Source: Acidovorax sp. T1 | GTDB taxonomy: Bacteria; Pseudomonadota; Gammaproteobacteria; Burkholderiales; Burkholderiaceae_C | Direction of reading: 5' to 3' | Length of the DNA: 64,000 nucleotides | NCBI RefSeq assembly: GCF_002176815.1 | Contig: NZ_CP021648.1 | Location: 3,728,001-3,792,000 of the forward strand | Part shown: positions 26,323-35,737 of the stretch, one piece after another | How positions within the stretch are numbered: the first letter of the stretch is position 1 | How the letters are laid out: each line of letters opens with the position of its first letter | Position numbers and translations under genes: made by a program | Notes under the pieces: model-generated | Seen by the model: the letters and a program-made list of their open reading frames with translations, nothing else | The model's database searches: none | What the model was told of the DNA's origin: nothing

Positions 26323-27396
26323 ATGAACTCCACCCTCAAAAACCGGCTGATTCTTCTGGCCGTCCTGGCCGCTGTGGCGGCTGCGGGCGCCTATGCCTGG
26401 ACCGCCGTGCGGCCCCAGGGCCCGGGCGAAGGTTTCGTCAGCGGCAACGGCCGCATCGAAGCCACCGAAATCGACGTGGCAGCCAAACTGGGCGGCCGTG
26501 TGCAGAGCATTGTGGTGAAAGAAGGCGATTTCGTCACTGCCGGCCAGCCCCTGGCCCACATGCAGATCGACACGCTGGAAGCCTCACACGACGAGGCCAA
26601 GGCGCGGCACCAGCAGGCGGTGGCCGCCGTGGCCACCGCCGAAGCGCAGGTGGCCGTGCGACAAAGCGACCGGCAGGCCGTTCTGGCCCTGGTGGCGCAG
26701 CGCCAAAGCGAGCTGGAGGCCGCGCAGCGGCGCCTGGCACGCTCGCAAACCCTGGTGCGCGAAGGCGCCTCGTCAGACCAGGAATTGGACGACGACCGCG
26801 CCCGCGAACGCAGCCTGCAGGCCGCCGTGGTGGCGGCCAAGGCCCAGGCCGATGCCGCGCAGGCGGCCATCACCGCGGCACGCACCCAGGTGACCAGCGC
26901 GCGCGCCTCGGTCACGGCCGCGCTGGCCTCGGTGGCGCGCATCCAGGCCGACATCGCCGACAGCGCACTGCTGGCCCCCCGCAGCGGACGCGTGCAATAC
27001 CGTATCGCCCAGGCCGGCGAGGTGATCGGTGGCGGCGGCAAGGTGCTCAATCTCGTGGACCTGTCCGATGTCTACATGACTTTTTTCCTGCCCGAAACCG
27101 TGGCCGGCAAGCTGGCATTGGGCAGCGAGGTGCGCATCGTGCTCGATGCGGCGCCGCAGCTGGTGATTCCGGCCCGGGTGTCTTTTGTGGCCAGCACCGC
27201 GCAATTCACCCCCAAGACGGTGGAAACCGCCAGCGAGCGGCAAAAGATGATGTTCCGCGTCAAGGCACAGATCGCACCCGAATTGCTGCAAAAGCATGTG
27301 CAGCTGGTCAAGACCGGCCTGCCCGGCATGGCCTGGCTCAAGCTCGACGCAAACGCCCCCTGGCCGGCCCATCTGGCCGTGAAGCTGCCGGAGTAA
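26323..27396 (+). CDS. HlyD-family periplasmic adaptor
   Basis: Membrane fusion protein linking the inner membrane ABC exporter to the outer channel. The product is 357 aa. One N-terminal membrane anchor (residues 8-26), a biotinyl-lipoyl half motif (GGRVQSIVVKEGDFVTAGQPL), an alpha-hairpin coiled coil rich in Ala, Glu and Gln (about 85-205), and the second half (LLAPRSGRVQYRIAQAGEVI) follow in order. It resembles E. coli YhiI, which also precedes RbbA/YhhJ-type genes. The next gene begins 3 bp later. Confidence 0.9.
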   Translation: MNSTLKNRLILLAVLAAVAAAGAYAWTAVRPQGPGEGFVSGNGRIEATEIDVAAKLGGRVQSIVVKEGDFVTAGQPLAHMQIDTLEASHDEAKARHQQAVAAVATAEAQVAVRQSDRQAVLALVAQRQSELEAAQRRLARSQTLVREGASSDQELDDDRARERSLQAAVVAAKAQADAAQAAITAARTQVTSARASVTAALASVARIQADIADSALLAPRSGRVQYRIAQAGEVIGGGGKVLNLVDLSDVYMTFFLPETVAGKLALGSEVRIVLDAAPQLVIPARVSFVASTAQFTPKTVETASERQKMMFRVKAQIAPELLQKHVQLVKTGLPGMAWLKLDANAPWPAHLAVKLPE

Positions 27397-27399
27397 GGC

Positions 27400-30165
27400 G
27401 TGGCAGCAACGTCCCCCAGCGTGGTTCAGCTGGCCGGTGTGGGCCTGCGCTACGGCAAGACCGTGGCGCTGGCGGGCATACAGCTCGACCTGCCCGCCCA
27501 GCGCATGGTCGGGCTCATCGGACCCGATGGCGTGGGCAAATCCAGCCTGCTGGCACTGGTGTCCGGCGCGCGGGCGCTGCAGCAGGGCAGCCTGCAGGTG
27601 CTGGGCGGCGACATGCGCAGCAAACAGCACCGCGATGCGGTCTGCCCGCGCATCGCCTACATGCCACAAGGCCTGGGTAAAAACCTGTACCCCACGCTGT
27701 CGGTGGAAGAAAACCTGCAGTTCTTCGCCCGCCTGTTTGGCCACAACGCGGCCGAGCGGCGCCGACGCATCGACCACCTCACGCACAGCACCGGTTTGCA
27801 CCCCTTTCTGGCACGCCCGGCGGGCAAGCTCTCGGGCGGCATGAAGCAAAAGCTGGGCCTGTGCTGTGCGCTGATCCACGACCCCGACCTGCTGATCCTG
27901 GACGAGCCCACCACCGGCGTGGACCCGCTGGCCCGTGCCCAGTTCTGGGATCTGATTGCCAGCATCCGGCAAGAGCGCCCGCAGATGAGCGTTGTGGTGG
28001 CCACCGCCTACATGGACGAAGCCCAGCGCTTTGACTGGCTGGTGGCCATGGACGACGGCCAGGTGCTCGCCACCGGTGCGCCCCACGAGCTGCTGGAACG
28101 CACCGGCACCAGCAACCTGGAGGCCGCCTTCATCGGGCTGCTGCCCGAGGCCAAAAAACGCGGCCACCAGCCCGTGGAGATCACCCCGCTGATGCTGGGC
28201 GACGACGCAGAGGTGGCCATCGAGGCGCAGGGCCTGACCATGCGCTTTGGCGACTTCGTGGCCGTGGACCATGTGGATTTCCGCATCCGCCGCGGCGAGA
28301 TCTTCGGGTTTCTGGGCTCCAACGGTTGCGGCAAGTCCACCACCATGAAAATGCTCACCGGCCTCTTGCCGGCCAGCGAGGGCGAGGCCTGGCTGTTTGG
28401 CCAGAAAGTGAACCCCAAAGACATCGAAACCCGCCGCCGCGTGGGCTACATGTCACAAGCGTTTTCGCTGTATGGCGAGCAGACCGTGCGGCAAAACCTG
28501 GTGCTGCACGCGCGCCTGTTCCATGTGCCCGAGGCCCAGGTGCCAGGGCGCGTGCAGGCCATGGTCGAGCGCTTTGGCCTGCAGGACGAAATTGACAGCC
28601 TGCCCGACGCCCTGCCCCTGGGGCTGCGCCAGCGCCTGTCGCTCGCGGTGGCCATGGTGCACCAGCCCGAGCTGCTGATCCTGGACGAACCCACCTCGGG
28701 CGTGGACCCGGTGGCGCGCGACAATTTCTGGCGCCTGCTGATCGAGCTGTCGCGGCGCGACCGGGTGACCATCTTCATCTCCACCCACTTCATGAACGAG
28801 GCCGAGCGCTGCGACCGCATCTCGCTGATGCACGCCGGCAAGGTGCTGGTCAGCGCCAAGCCGGCAGACATCACCGCGCAGCGCGGCGCCAGCTCGCTGG
28901 AACAGGCCTTCATTGCCCACCTGGAAGAGGCCTCGGGCACTCGGCGCGCCGTGCCCGCCGAAGGCACGCCAGCGCCTGCGGCGCCCACGCCCACACCGCA
29001 CAGCGAGCCCGCCACTGCGCCCACAGGCCGCCGCCGGGGCTTCTTCAGCCTGGGCCGCGCCCTGAGCTACATGTGGCGCGAGACGCTGGAGCTGCGGCGC
29101 GACCCGGTGCGCGCCACACTGGCGCTGCTCGGAACCGCCCTGCTGATGATCATCATTGGCTACGGCATCAGCATGGACGTCGAAGACCTTAGCTATGCGG
29201 TGCTGGACCAGGACCAGACCACGCTGAGCCAGAACTACACGCTCAACCTCGCGGGCTCGCGCTACTTCATTGAAAAGCCGCCCCTTCGCAGCCACGCAGA
29301 GCTGGACCAGCGCATGCGCAGCGGCGAGCTGGCCCTGGCCATCGAGATTCCACCGGGCTTCGCGCGCGACCTGCAGCATGGCCGGTCGGTGCAGGTGGCC
29401 GCCTGGGTGGATGGCGCCATGCCCATGCGCGCGGAAACCGTGCGCGGCTATATCAGCGCCATGCACCAGATGTGGCTGGCAGACCAGGCGCAGCACCGGC
29501 TGGGTGTGCGGCTGGCGGCGGCCAGCTCGGTCGAGACCCGCTTTCGCTACAACCCCGACGTGAAAAGCCTGCCCGCCATGGTGCCGGCCGTGATTCCGCT
29601 GCTGCTGATGCTGATACCGGCCATGCTCACGGCGCTGTCGGTGGTGCGCGAAAAAGAGCTGGGATCGATCATCAACCTGTATGTCACACCCGTCACACGG
29701 GCCGAGTTTCTGCTGGGCAAGCAGCTGCCCTACATCGTGCTGGCCATGTTCAACTTTCTGCTCATGACCGCGATGGCCGTCACGGTGTTCGATGTGCCGC
29801 TCAAGGGCAGCTTTGCCACGCTGGCGCTCGCGGCGCTGGTGTTCGTGGTGTCGTCCACGGGCATTGGCCTGCTGGCCTCCACCTTTACCCGCAGCCAGAT
29901 TTCGGCGATGTTCGTCACCATGATCGGCACGCTGATCCCTTCCATCCAGTATGCGGGGCTGATCAACCCGGTGTCCTCGCTCGAAGGCGTGGGCGCCTTC
30001 GTGGGGCGCATTTTTCCGGCCACGCATTTCCTGACCATCAGCCGGGGCGTTTTCAGCAAGGCGCTGGACCTGGGCAGCCTGCTGCCTTCGTTCTGGCCCT
30101 TGCTGATCGCCGCGCCGGTCATCGTCGGCACGGCCATCTTGCTGCTGCGAAAGCAGGAGTCCTGA
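27400..30165 (+). CDS. RbbA-like ABC ATPase-permease fusion
   Basis: Exporter subunit with two nucleotide-binding domains and a C-terminal ABC-2 permease. The product is 921 aa from GTG 27400. NBD1 has Walker [10 protein letters not shown] (about 44-52), signature KLSGGMKQK and [16 protein letters not shown]2 has GSNGCGKST and [13 protein letters not shown], but a divergent signature, [14 protein letters not shown], where LSGGQ is usual. A low-complexity Pro/Ala linker (about 520-545) joins the permease with its YAVLDQDQ periplasmic loop and [17 protein letters not shown]. It is close to E. coli RbbA/YhiH. The substrate is unknown. Confidence 0.88.
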   Translation: MAATSPSVVQLAGVGLRYGKTVALAGIQLDLPAQRMVGLIGPDGVGKSSLLALVSGARALQQGSLQVLGGDMRSKQHRDAVCPRIAYMPQGLGKNLYPTLSVEENLQFFARLFGHNAAERRRRIDHLTHSTGLHPFLARPAGKLSGGMKQKLGLCCALIHDPDLLILDEPTTGVDPLARAQFWDLIASIRQERPQMSVVVATAYMDEAQRFDWLVAMDDGQVLATGAPHELLERTGTSNLEAAFIGLLPEAKKRGHQPVEITPLMLGDDAEVAIEAQGLTMRFGDFVAVDHVDFRIRRGEIFGFLGSNGCGKSTTMKMLTGLLPASEGEAWLFGQKVNPKDIETRRRVGYMSQAFSLYGEQTVRQNLVLHARLFHVPEAQVPGRVQAMVERFGLQDEIDSLPDALPLGLRQRLSLAVAMVHQPELLILDEPTSGVDPVARDNFWRLLIELSRRDRVTIFISTHFMNEAERCDRISLMHAGKVLVSAKPADITAQRGASSLEQAFIAHLEEASGTRRAVPAEGTPAPAAPTPTPHSEPATAPTGRRRGFFSLGRALSYMWRETLELRRDPVRATLALLGTALLMIIIGYGISMDVEDLSYAVLDQDQTTLSQNYTLNLAGSRYFIEKPPLRSHAELDQRMRSGELALAIEIPPGFARDLQHGRSVQVAAWVDGAMPMRAETVRGYISAMHQMWLADQAQHRLGVRLAAASSVETRFRYNPDVKSLPAMVPAVIPLLLMLIPAMLTALSVVREKELGSIINLYVTPVTRAEFLLGKQLPYIVLAMFNFLLMTAMAVTVFDVPLKGSFATLALAALVFVVSSTGIGLLASTFTRSQISAMFVTMIGTLIPSIQYAGLINPVSSLEGVGAFVGRIFPATHFLTISRGVFSKALDLGSLLPSFWPLLIAAPVIVGTAILLLRKQES

Positions 30166-30167
30166 GC

Positions 30168-31298
30168 ATGCACGCTGCATCCATTGCCAACATCTGGCGC
30201 CTGGGGATCAAGGAACTGTGGAGCCTGGTGCGCGACCCCATGATGCTGGTGTTGATCGTCTACACCTTCACGGTGTCGATCTACGTAGCTGCCACGGCCA
30301 TGCCCGAGAGCCTGCACAAGGCCGCCATCGCCATCGTGGACGAGGACGACTCGCCCCTGTCGGCGCGCATCGTGGCCAGCTTCTACCCGCCGCACTTCAC
30401 CACCCCGCGCCTGATCACGCTGGCCGAGATGGATGCCGGCATGGACAACGGCACCTACACCTTTGTGCTCGACATCCCGCCCAACTTCCAGCGCGAGGTG
30501 CTGGCCGGGCTCGCCCCCGCGGTGCAGCTCAATGTGGACGCCACGCGCATGAGCCAGGCGTTCACCGGCAGCGGCTATATCCAGCAGATCGTGGCGGGCG
30601 AGGTCAACGAGTTCGTGCAGCGCCACCGCAGCGGCGCGCCGCTGCCGGTCGACCTGAACGTGCGCATGCGCTTCAACCCGAACCTCGAACAGGCCTGGTT
30701 CGGCTCGCTGATGGAGATCATCAACAACGTCACCATGCTGTCCATCATCCTGACGGGCGCGGCGCTGATCCGCGAGCGCGAGCACGGCACCATCGAGCAT
30801 TTGCTGGTCATGCCCGTGACGCCCGGCGAGATCATGCTGGCCAAGGTGTGGTCCATGGGGCTGGTGGTGCTGCTGGCGGCGCTGGTGGCGCTGGTGTTCG
30901 TGGTGCAGGGCGTCCTCAAGGTGCCGGTGCAGGGCTCGGTGCTGCTGTTCATGGTGCTGTCGGCGCTGCACCTGTTTGCCACCACCTCCATGGGCATCTT
31001 CCTGGCCACCGTGGCCCGCTCCATGCCGCAGTTCGGCATGTTGCTGGTGCTGACCCTTTTGCCGCTGCAAATGCTGTCGGGTGGCGTCACGCCGCGCGAG
31101 AGCATGCCTGAATTCGTGCAACAGGTGATGCTGGCCGCGCCGACCACGCATTTTGTGGCGGGCGCGCAGGCCATCCTGTACCGAGGTGCCGGCCTCGACA
31201 TGGTCTGGCCACAGTTGCTGGCCATACTGGCCATTGGCGGTGTGCTGTTCACCGTCTCGCTGGCCCGTTTTCGCAAAACCATCAGCCAGATGGCCTGA
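30168..31298 (+). CDS. ABC-2 type permease (YhhJ-like)
   Basis: Second permease of the exporter, 376 aa. An N-terminal membrane segment is followed by a large periplasmic domain (about 50-180) and five C-terminal helices. EREHGTIEHLLVMPVTPGEIMLAKVW is the typical ABC-2 cytoplasmic loop and LSGGVTPRESMP lies near the end. It starts 2 bp after the RbbA-like gene, with which it probably forms a heterodimer as YhhJ does with RbbA/YhiH in E. coli. Confidence 0.88.
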   Translation: MHAASIANIWRLGIKELWSLVRDPMMLVLIVYTFTVSIYVAATAMPESLHKAAIAIVDEDDSPLSARIVASFYPPHFTTPRLITLAEMDAGMDNGTYTFVLDIPPNFQREVLAGLAPAVQLNVDATRMSQAFTGSGYIQQIVAGEVNEFVQRHRSGAPLPVDLNVRMRFNPNLEQAWFGSLMEIINNVTMLSIILTGAALIREREHGTIEHLLVMPVTPGEIMLAKVWSMGLVVLLAALVALVFVVQGVLKVPVQGSVLLFMVLSALHLFATTSMGIFLATVARSMPQFGMLLVLTLLPLQMLSGGVTPRESMPEFVQQVMLAAPTTHFVAGAQAILYRGAGLDMVWPQLLAILAIGGVLFTVSLARFRKTISQMA

Positions 31299-31324
31299 CC
31301 ATTCACAACATCCTCCGGAGTCTC

Positions 31325-32770
31325 ATGCCAGAAATCCTGCCCGCCCCCCTTCCAGCGCACAGCACCGGCAACGACCTGGGCACCGTGCGCAACCGCACCT
31401 TCGACGAGATCGCGGTGGGCGACACCGCCTCGTTCGAGCGCACGCTCAGCACCGAAGACATCCAGCTGTTTGCCGTGCTCTCGGGCGACGTGAACCCGCA
31501 GCACCTGGACGCGGAATACGCCGCCTCCACGCGCTTTCAGGGCGTCATTGCCCACGGCATGCTGGGCGGCGCACTGATCTCGGCGGTGCTGGGCACGCGC
31601 CTGCCCGGCCCCGGCACCATCTACCTGGGGCAGACGCTGAAATTCCTCGCACCCGTACGCGTGGGGGACACCCTGCATGTCAGCGTGACCGTGACCGCAC
31701 GCGACGAGGCCAAAAAACGCCTCCAACTCGCCTGCAGCTGCACCAACCAGGACGGCGTGGCCGTGATCCGTGGCGAGGCCGATGTGATTGCCCCCACCGA
31801 GCGCATCGAGCGCGCCCGCACCACGCTACCCGAGGTGCGCCTGACCGTCAACGGCGACGGCCTGCACCGGCTGCTGGACCATGTGCGCCCGATGGGCGCA
31901 ATCCCCATGGCGGTGGTGCACCCCTGCGATGCGCTGAGCCTTTCGGGCACACTGGACGCACGCGCGGCCGGGCTCATCACCCCGGTGCTGATTGGCCCGC
32001 GTGCGCGCATTCTGGCGGTGGCGCAGGCCAACGGCCTCGACATCTCGGACATCGACATCGAAGACGTGCCCCACAGCCATGCCGCCGCCGCGCGCGCGGT
32101 GGAGCTGGTGGCCCAGGGGCGTGTGGAGGCCCTCATGAAAGGCAGCCTGCACACCGACGAGCTCATGGCCGCCGTGGTGGCCAGCGGCACCGGCCTGCGC
32201 ACCAAGCGGCGCATCAGCCACTGCTACCTGATGCAGACCCCGGCCTACCCGCGCCCCTTCATCATCACCGACGCCGCCATCAACATCGCACCCACGCTGG
32301 ACGACAAGGCCGACATCGTGCGCAACGCCATCGACCTGGCCCATTCCATCGGCGTGGCCGAGCCGCGCGTGGCCATCCTGGCAGCGGTGGAAACCATCAA
32401 CCCGCACATGCCAGCCACGCTGGACGCGGCCGCGCTGTGCAAGATGGCCGACCGCGGCCAGATCACCGGCGCCCTGCTCGACGGGCCGCTGGCCTTCGAC
32501 AACGCCGTGTCGATGGCGGCCGCGCACACCAAGGGCATCGTCTCCGAAGTCGCAGGCCGGGCCGACATTCTGGTGGTGCCCGACCTGGAAAGCGGCAACA
32601 TGCTGGCCAAGCAGCTCGAATTCATGGGCAGCGCGGCCAGCGCCGGCATTGTGCTGGGCGCGCGCGTGCCCATCGTGCTCACCAGCCGCGCCGATTCGCG
32701 CGAGACCCGCATCGCCTCTTGCGCCGTGGCCGTGCTGCTGGCGCACCGCTACAAGGTGTTGCCGCCATGA
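31325..32770 (+). CDS. Bifunctional MaoC-like hydratase / phosphate acetyltransferase
   Basis: Fusion of an N-terminal MaoC-type hotdog domain (about residues 20-150; DVNPQHLDAEYAASTRFQGVIAHGMLGG carries the hydratase Asp/His pattern) to a phosphate acetyl/butyryltransferase domain (about 165-478). The pair would handle enoyl-CoA and convert acyl-CoA to acyl phosphate. The product is 481 aa. AHTKGIVSEVAGRADILVVPDLESGN is the conserved C-terminal phosphotransacylase motif. It overlaps ackA by 4 bp (ATGA), so acyl phosphate is probably passed to that kinase to make ATP. Acetyl-CoA is the most likely substrate; butyryl-CoA is possible. Confidence 0.88.
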   Translation: MPEILPAPLPAHSTGNDLGTVRNRTFDEIAVGDTASFERTLSTEDIQLFAVLSGDVNPQHLDAEYAASTRFQGVIAHGMLGGALISAVLGTRLPGPGTIYLGQTLKFLAPVRVGDTLHVSVTVTARDEAKKRLQLACSCTNQDGVAVIRGEADVIAPTERIERARTTLPEVRLTVNGDGLHRLLDHVRPMGAIPMAVVHPCDALSLSGTLDARAAGLITPVLIGPRARILAVAQANGLDISDIDIEDVPHSHAAAARAVELVAQGRVEALMKGSLHTDELMAAVVASGTGLRTKRRISHCYLMQTPAYPRPFIITDAAINIAPTLDDKADIVRNAIDLAHSIGVAEPRVAILAAVETINPHMPATLDAAALCKMADRGQITGALLDGPLAFDNAVSMAAAHTKGIVSEVAGRADILVVPDLESGNMLAKQLEFMGSAASAGIVLGARVPIVLTSRADSRETRIASCAVAVLLAHRYKVLPP

Positions 32771-33966
32771 GCGACCTGGTCCTCGTGCTCAACTGCGGCT
32801 CGTCGAGCATCAAGTTCGCGCTGTTTGACGCCAGCGTGCAGCCGCTGCCGCGCCAGCCTCTGTGGAACGGCAAGGTCGAGGGCATCACCGGCCCCGCCCC
32901 CACCTTTGGCGAAACCGGCATGGTGCCCGGCCCGGTGGTGCTGGACAGCGCCCAGCCCTACCATGCCGCGCTGGAGCACATCCGCGCGCGTGTTCTGGCC
33001 CGTGTGGCGCGCCTGGGCAGCCGCCGCATCGCCGCCGTGGCGCACCGCGTGGTGCACGGCGGCGCCAAATACTTCGACCCGGTGCGCGTGGACGCCACCG
33101 TGCTGGCCGACCTCAAGACCTACATCCCGCTGGCGCCGCTGCACCAGCCGTTCGCGCTGGAAGCCATCGAGGCGCTGCTGGCCACCGCGCCCGGCCTGCC
33201 CCAGGTGGCCTGCTTTGACACGGCCTTCCACCACACGCTGCCCGATGTCGAGAAGATGCTGCCCCTGCCCTATGGCGCCTGGGAGCGCGGCCTGCGCCGC
33301 TATGGCTTTCACGGCCTTTCATACGAGTTCATGTCGGTCGCGCTGGCCGAGCGCCATGGCGATGCCGCGCGCGGCCGCACCATCGTGGCCCACCTGGGCA
33401 GCGGTGCCAGCCTGTGCGCCATGGAGGGCCTGCGCAGCGTGGCCACCACCATGGGTTTTTCGGCGCTCGACGGGCTGATGATGGGCACGCGCTGCGGCGC
33501 GCTCGATCCCGGCGCCGTGCTGTACCTGATGGAGATCGAAAAACTCACGCTCGAACAGGTGGGCCATGTGCTGTACCACGAGTCGGGGCTGCTGGGCCTG
33601 TCGGGCGTGTCGTCCGACCCGCGCGTGCTGCTGCAGCAAGAGGCCGGCAACAAACGCGTACAGGCCGCGCTGGCCCTGTATGTGCGGCGCATCGTGCGCG
33701 AGATCGGCGCCATGACCGCTGTGCTGGGCGGGCTGGACATGCTGGTCTTCACCGCCGGCATTGGCGAGCACAATGCCATCCTGCGCGAGCGCATCTGCCG
33801 CGAGCTGGCCTTCCTGGGCGTGGCGCTGGATGCCGACGCCAACGCGCTGAACGCGCCCCTCGTCTCGCCCGCCGCCAGCCGCGTGCAGGTGGCGGTGGAG
33901 CCCACCAATGAAGAATGGATCGCCGCCTGGCGCACCCTCGCGCTGGTCGGCTTGCCCAGCCACTGA
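32767..33966 (+). CDS. ackA: Acetate kinase
   Basis: Transfers phosphate between acetyl phosphate and ADP. The product is 399 aa. LVLNCGSSSIKFAL (residues 4-17), VAHRVVHGG, the FDTAFHHTLP and RRYGFHGLSYEF catalytic region, AHLGSGASLCA and FTAGIGEHNA are present. It overlaps the preceding phosphotransacylase and lies 32 bp before the stress protein gene. With phaC in the same operon it suggests carbon and energy balance under oxygen limitation, which is an inference. Confidence 0.95.
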   Translation: MSDLVLVLNCGSSSIKFALFDASVQPLPRQPLWNGKVEGITGPAPTFGETGMVPGPVVLDSAQPYHAALEHIRARVLARVARLGSRRIAAVAHRVVHGGAKYFDPVRVDATVLADLKTYIPLAPLHQPFALEAIEALLATAPGLPQVACFDTAFHHTLPDVEKMLPLPYGAWERGLRRYGFHGLSYEFMSVALAERHGDAARGRTIVAHLGSGASLCAMEGLRSVATTMGFSALDGLMMGTRCGALDPGAVLYLMEIEKLTLEQVGHVLYHESGLLGLSGVSSDPRVLLQQEAGNKRVQAALALYVRRIVREIGAMTAVLGGLDMLVFTAGIGEHNAILRERICRELAFLGVALDADANALNAPLVSPAASRVQVAVEPTNEEWIAAWRTLALVGLPSH

Positions 33967-33998
33967 AATCACCCTTTCACTTTCGCCAAGAGTTCCCC

Positions 33999-34472
33999 AT
34001 GTACGAAAAAATCCTGGTTCCCTTCGACGGCAGCCCCACCTCGGAACAAGCCCTGAAAGAAGCCGCCGGCCTGGCGCTGAAATTGGGCGCGCAGGTGCGC
34101 CTGCTGCACATCATCGATCCGCTGACACACGCGGTCGGCTTTGTGCGCCCCGAGGTCTACCGAAGCGACTTCCTCCCCGCAGCCATGAAAGCGGCCGAGT
34201 CCATGCTGCGCACGGCCTGCGAACAACTCACCGCGCAAGGCATCCAGGCCGAAATCTGCCTGCTGGAGAACCTGGACGCCCAGGTGGCACAACTCGTGAT
34301 CGACGAAGCCCGGCAATGGGGCGCCAGCCTGATCGTGCTGGGCACCCAGGGACGGCGAGGCATGGCGCGCATGTTCCTGGGCAGCGATGCCGAGCAGGTA
34401 GCGCGCACCGCCCCCGTGCCAGTGCTGCTGGTGCGCCTGCCCGCCGACGCGCAACCTGCCGCGTCCGTCTGA
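33999..34472 (+). CDS. Universal stress protein (UspA family)
   Basis: Single-domain Usp of 157 aa, last gene of the phaC-ackA run. MYEKILVPFDGS at the N-terminus and the ATP-binding motif GTQGRRGMARMFLGSDAEQVAR (G-2x-G-9x-G-S/T type) are clear, so an ATP-binding member is likely. Such proteins commonly sit beside ackA-pta-like genes in proteobacteria and respond to energy or oxygen limitation. Confidence 0.9.
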   Translation: MYEKILVPFDGSPTSEQALKEAAGLALKLGAQVRLLHIIDPLTHAVGFVRPEVYRSDFLPAAMKAAESMLRTACEQLTAQGIQAEICLLENLDAQVAQLVIDEARQWGASLIVLGTQGRRGMARMFLGSDAEQVARTAPVPVLLVRLPADAQPAASV

Positions 34473-34544
34473 GCGCGGCTCGGGCGATGGGGGCGATGTG
34501 GCTGCTAGCATCCCCCTCCTGATGCAATGCCCCGGAGTTTCCGC

Positions 34545-35123
34545 GTGATCCCCACCCCATCTGGCGCCCCCCGCGACCCGGTCGATGTGACCGATGCCAC
34601 ACCGCGCGCCCCCAGCACGCCGCCGCCGCGGCGCCCCAGCGCCGCTTTCATGCTGCAGCACCCGGCGCACTGCCTTGCGCTGGGCTTTGGCGCGGGCCTG
34701 AGCCCCAAGGCGCCCGGCACCGTGGGCACCCTGTGGGCCTGGCTGGCCTTTCTGGTGCTGCAGCACTGGCTGGATGCGCAGCAGCTGGGCCTGCTGATCG
34801 GCGCTGGCACGCTGGTGGGCTGGTGGGCCTGCACCGTCACCGCGCGGCACATGGGCGTTTCCGACCCCGGCAGCATCGTCTGGGACGAGGTCGTGGCCTT
34901 CTGGCTGGTGCTGTGGCTGGCCATGCCCATGGGGTTCTGGGGCCAGGCCGTGGCGTTTGCCCTGTTCCGCTTTTTCGATGCCGCCAAGCCCGGGCCCGTG
35001 GGCTGGGCCGACCAGCTGTTCAAGGGCTTTGGCTGGCGCGGCGGCTGGGGCATTTTGTTCGACGATTTCGTGGCGGCGTTCTGTACGCTGCTGGCGATTG
35101 CGCTGTGGAGGTTCTTCTGGTGA
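34545..35123 (+). CDS. pgpA: Phosphatidylglycerophosphatase A
   Basis: Inner membrane phosphatase that makes phosphatidylglycerol. The product is 192 aa from GTG 34545, which has GGAG with a 7-nt spacer; an in-frame ATG 34527 lacks a site. The first 35 residues are Pro-rich. LGFGAGLSPKAPGTVGTL, DPGSIVWDEVVAFW and FRFFDAAKPGPVGWADQLFKGFGWRGGWGILFDD contain the conserved Asp/Glu residues of the family. Four hydrophobic segments are visible. The end overlaps the start of the cinA-type gene (TGGTGA). Confidence 0.92.
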   Translation: MIPTPSGAPRDPVDVTDATPRAPSTPPPRRPSAAFMLQHPAHCLALGFGAGLSPKAPGTVGTLWAWLAFLVLQHWLDAQQLGLLIGAGTLVGWWACTVTARHMGVSDPGSIVWDEVVAFWLVLWLAMPMGFWGQAVAFALFRFFDAAKPGPVGWADQLFKGFGWRGGWGILFDDFVAAFCTLLAIALWRFFW

Positions 35124-35644
35124 GCGTCCCATCACTATCAAAAAATGAGCTACCATCGCTTGCCACACAAGCGCAAGAGGCCATTTTGATGGATATTTCA
35201 CGCCAGCTGCTGGCGCGCGGCTGGATGCTGGCCACCGCCGAAAGCTGCACCGGCGGCCTGATCGCCGCTGCCTGCACCGACCTGGCGGGCTCCAGCCAGT
35301 GGTTCGAACGCGGCTTTGTCACCTATTCCAACGCCGCCAAGACCGAGCTGCTGGGCGTGCCCGCCACGCTGATTGAGCAGCATGGCGCCGTCAGCGAGCC
35401 CGTGGCCCGCGCCATGGCCGAAGGCGCCGTGGCCCACGCGCACGCCCAGGTAGCGGTGGCTGTGACCGGCGTGGCCGGCCCCACGGGCGGCAGCGCCGAC
35501 AAGCCCGTGGGCACGGTGTGGTTTGGCTGGTGCGTGGGCGGACAGACGCACAGCGAGGTGCGGCACTTTGCCGGTGACCGCGCCGCCGTGCGCACTGCCA
35601 CCGTGCGGCACGCGCTGGCGCGGCTGCAGGCGCTGCTGGCGTAG
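35120..35644 (+). CDS. pncC: CinA C-terminal domain protein, NMN amidohydrolase
   Basis: Stand-alone C-terminal domain of CinA (PncC type), expected to deamidate nicotinamide mononucleotide. The motif TAESCTGGLIAAACTD and VTGVAGPTGGSADKPVGTVW are typical. Two starts are possible. GTG 35120 overlaps the pgpA stop and has GGAGG with an 8-nt spacer, giving 174 aa; ATG 35189 has AAGAGG upstream and gives 151 aa. The segment between them is a copy of palindromic element A read in frame (LSKNELPSLATQAQEAILM), which also supplies the second ribosome binding site. Confidence 0.85.
   Translation: MSVPSLSKNELPSLATQAQEAILMDISRQLLARGWMLATAESCTGGLIAAACTDLAGSSQWFERGFVTYSNAAKTELLGVPATLIEQHGAVSEPVARAMAEGAVAHAHAQVAVAVTGVAGPTGGSADKPVGTVWFGWCVGGQTHSEVRHFAGDRAAVRTATVRHALARLQALLA
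35134..35192 (+). repeat. Palindromic element A, copy 2 (start of cinA)
   Basis: actatcaaaaaatgagct at the start, a CGCTT/AAGCG inverted core (35157-35173) and gaggccattttgat at the end match the thiL copy closely. It lies across the alternative start codons of the cinA-type gene and is read in a different frame from the thiL, rlmL and rpoN copies. Confidence 0.75.
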
Positions 35645-35667
35645 CGGCCCGCGAGCACTGCGCCGAA

Positions 35668-35737
35668 ATTCAAGCCAAATCAGCATCCAGCCCTTTCCTT
35701 GAAAGCGCTAGCAGCTCCTTTTTCAGGAGCAAATATT
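35668..35737 (-). repeat. Palindromic element A, copy 3 (between cinA and SEC-C gene)
   Basis: Read on the minus strand it contains ggagctgctagcgctttc followed by gctgatttggcttgaattt. It also holds a hairpin GCTCCT/AGGAGC (35715-35731). It touches the stop codon of the minus-strand SEC-C gene and fills the gap between the two convergent genes, so it may act as a transcription terminator or mRNA end structure. Confidence 0.7.
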
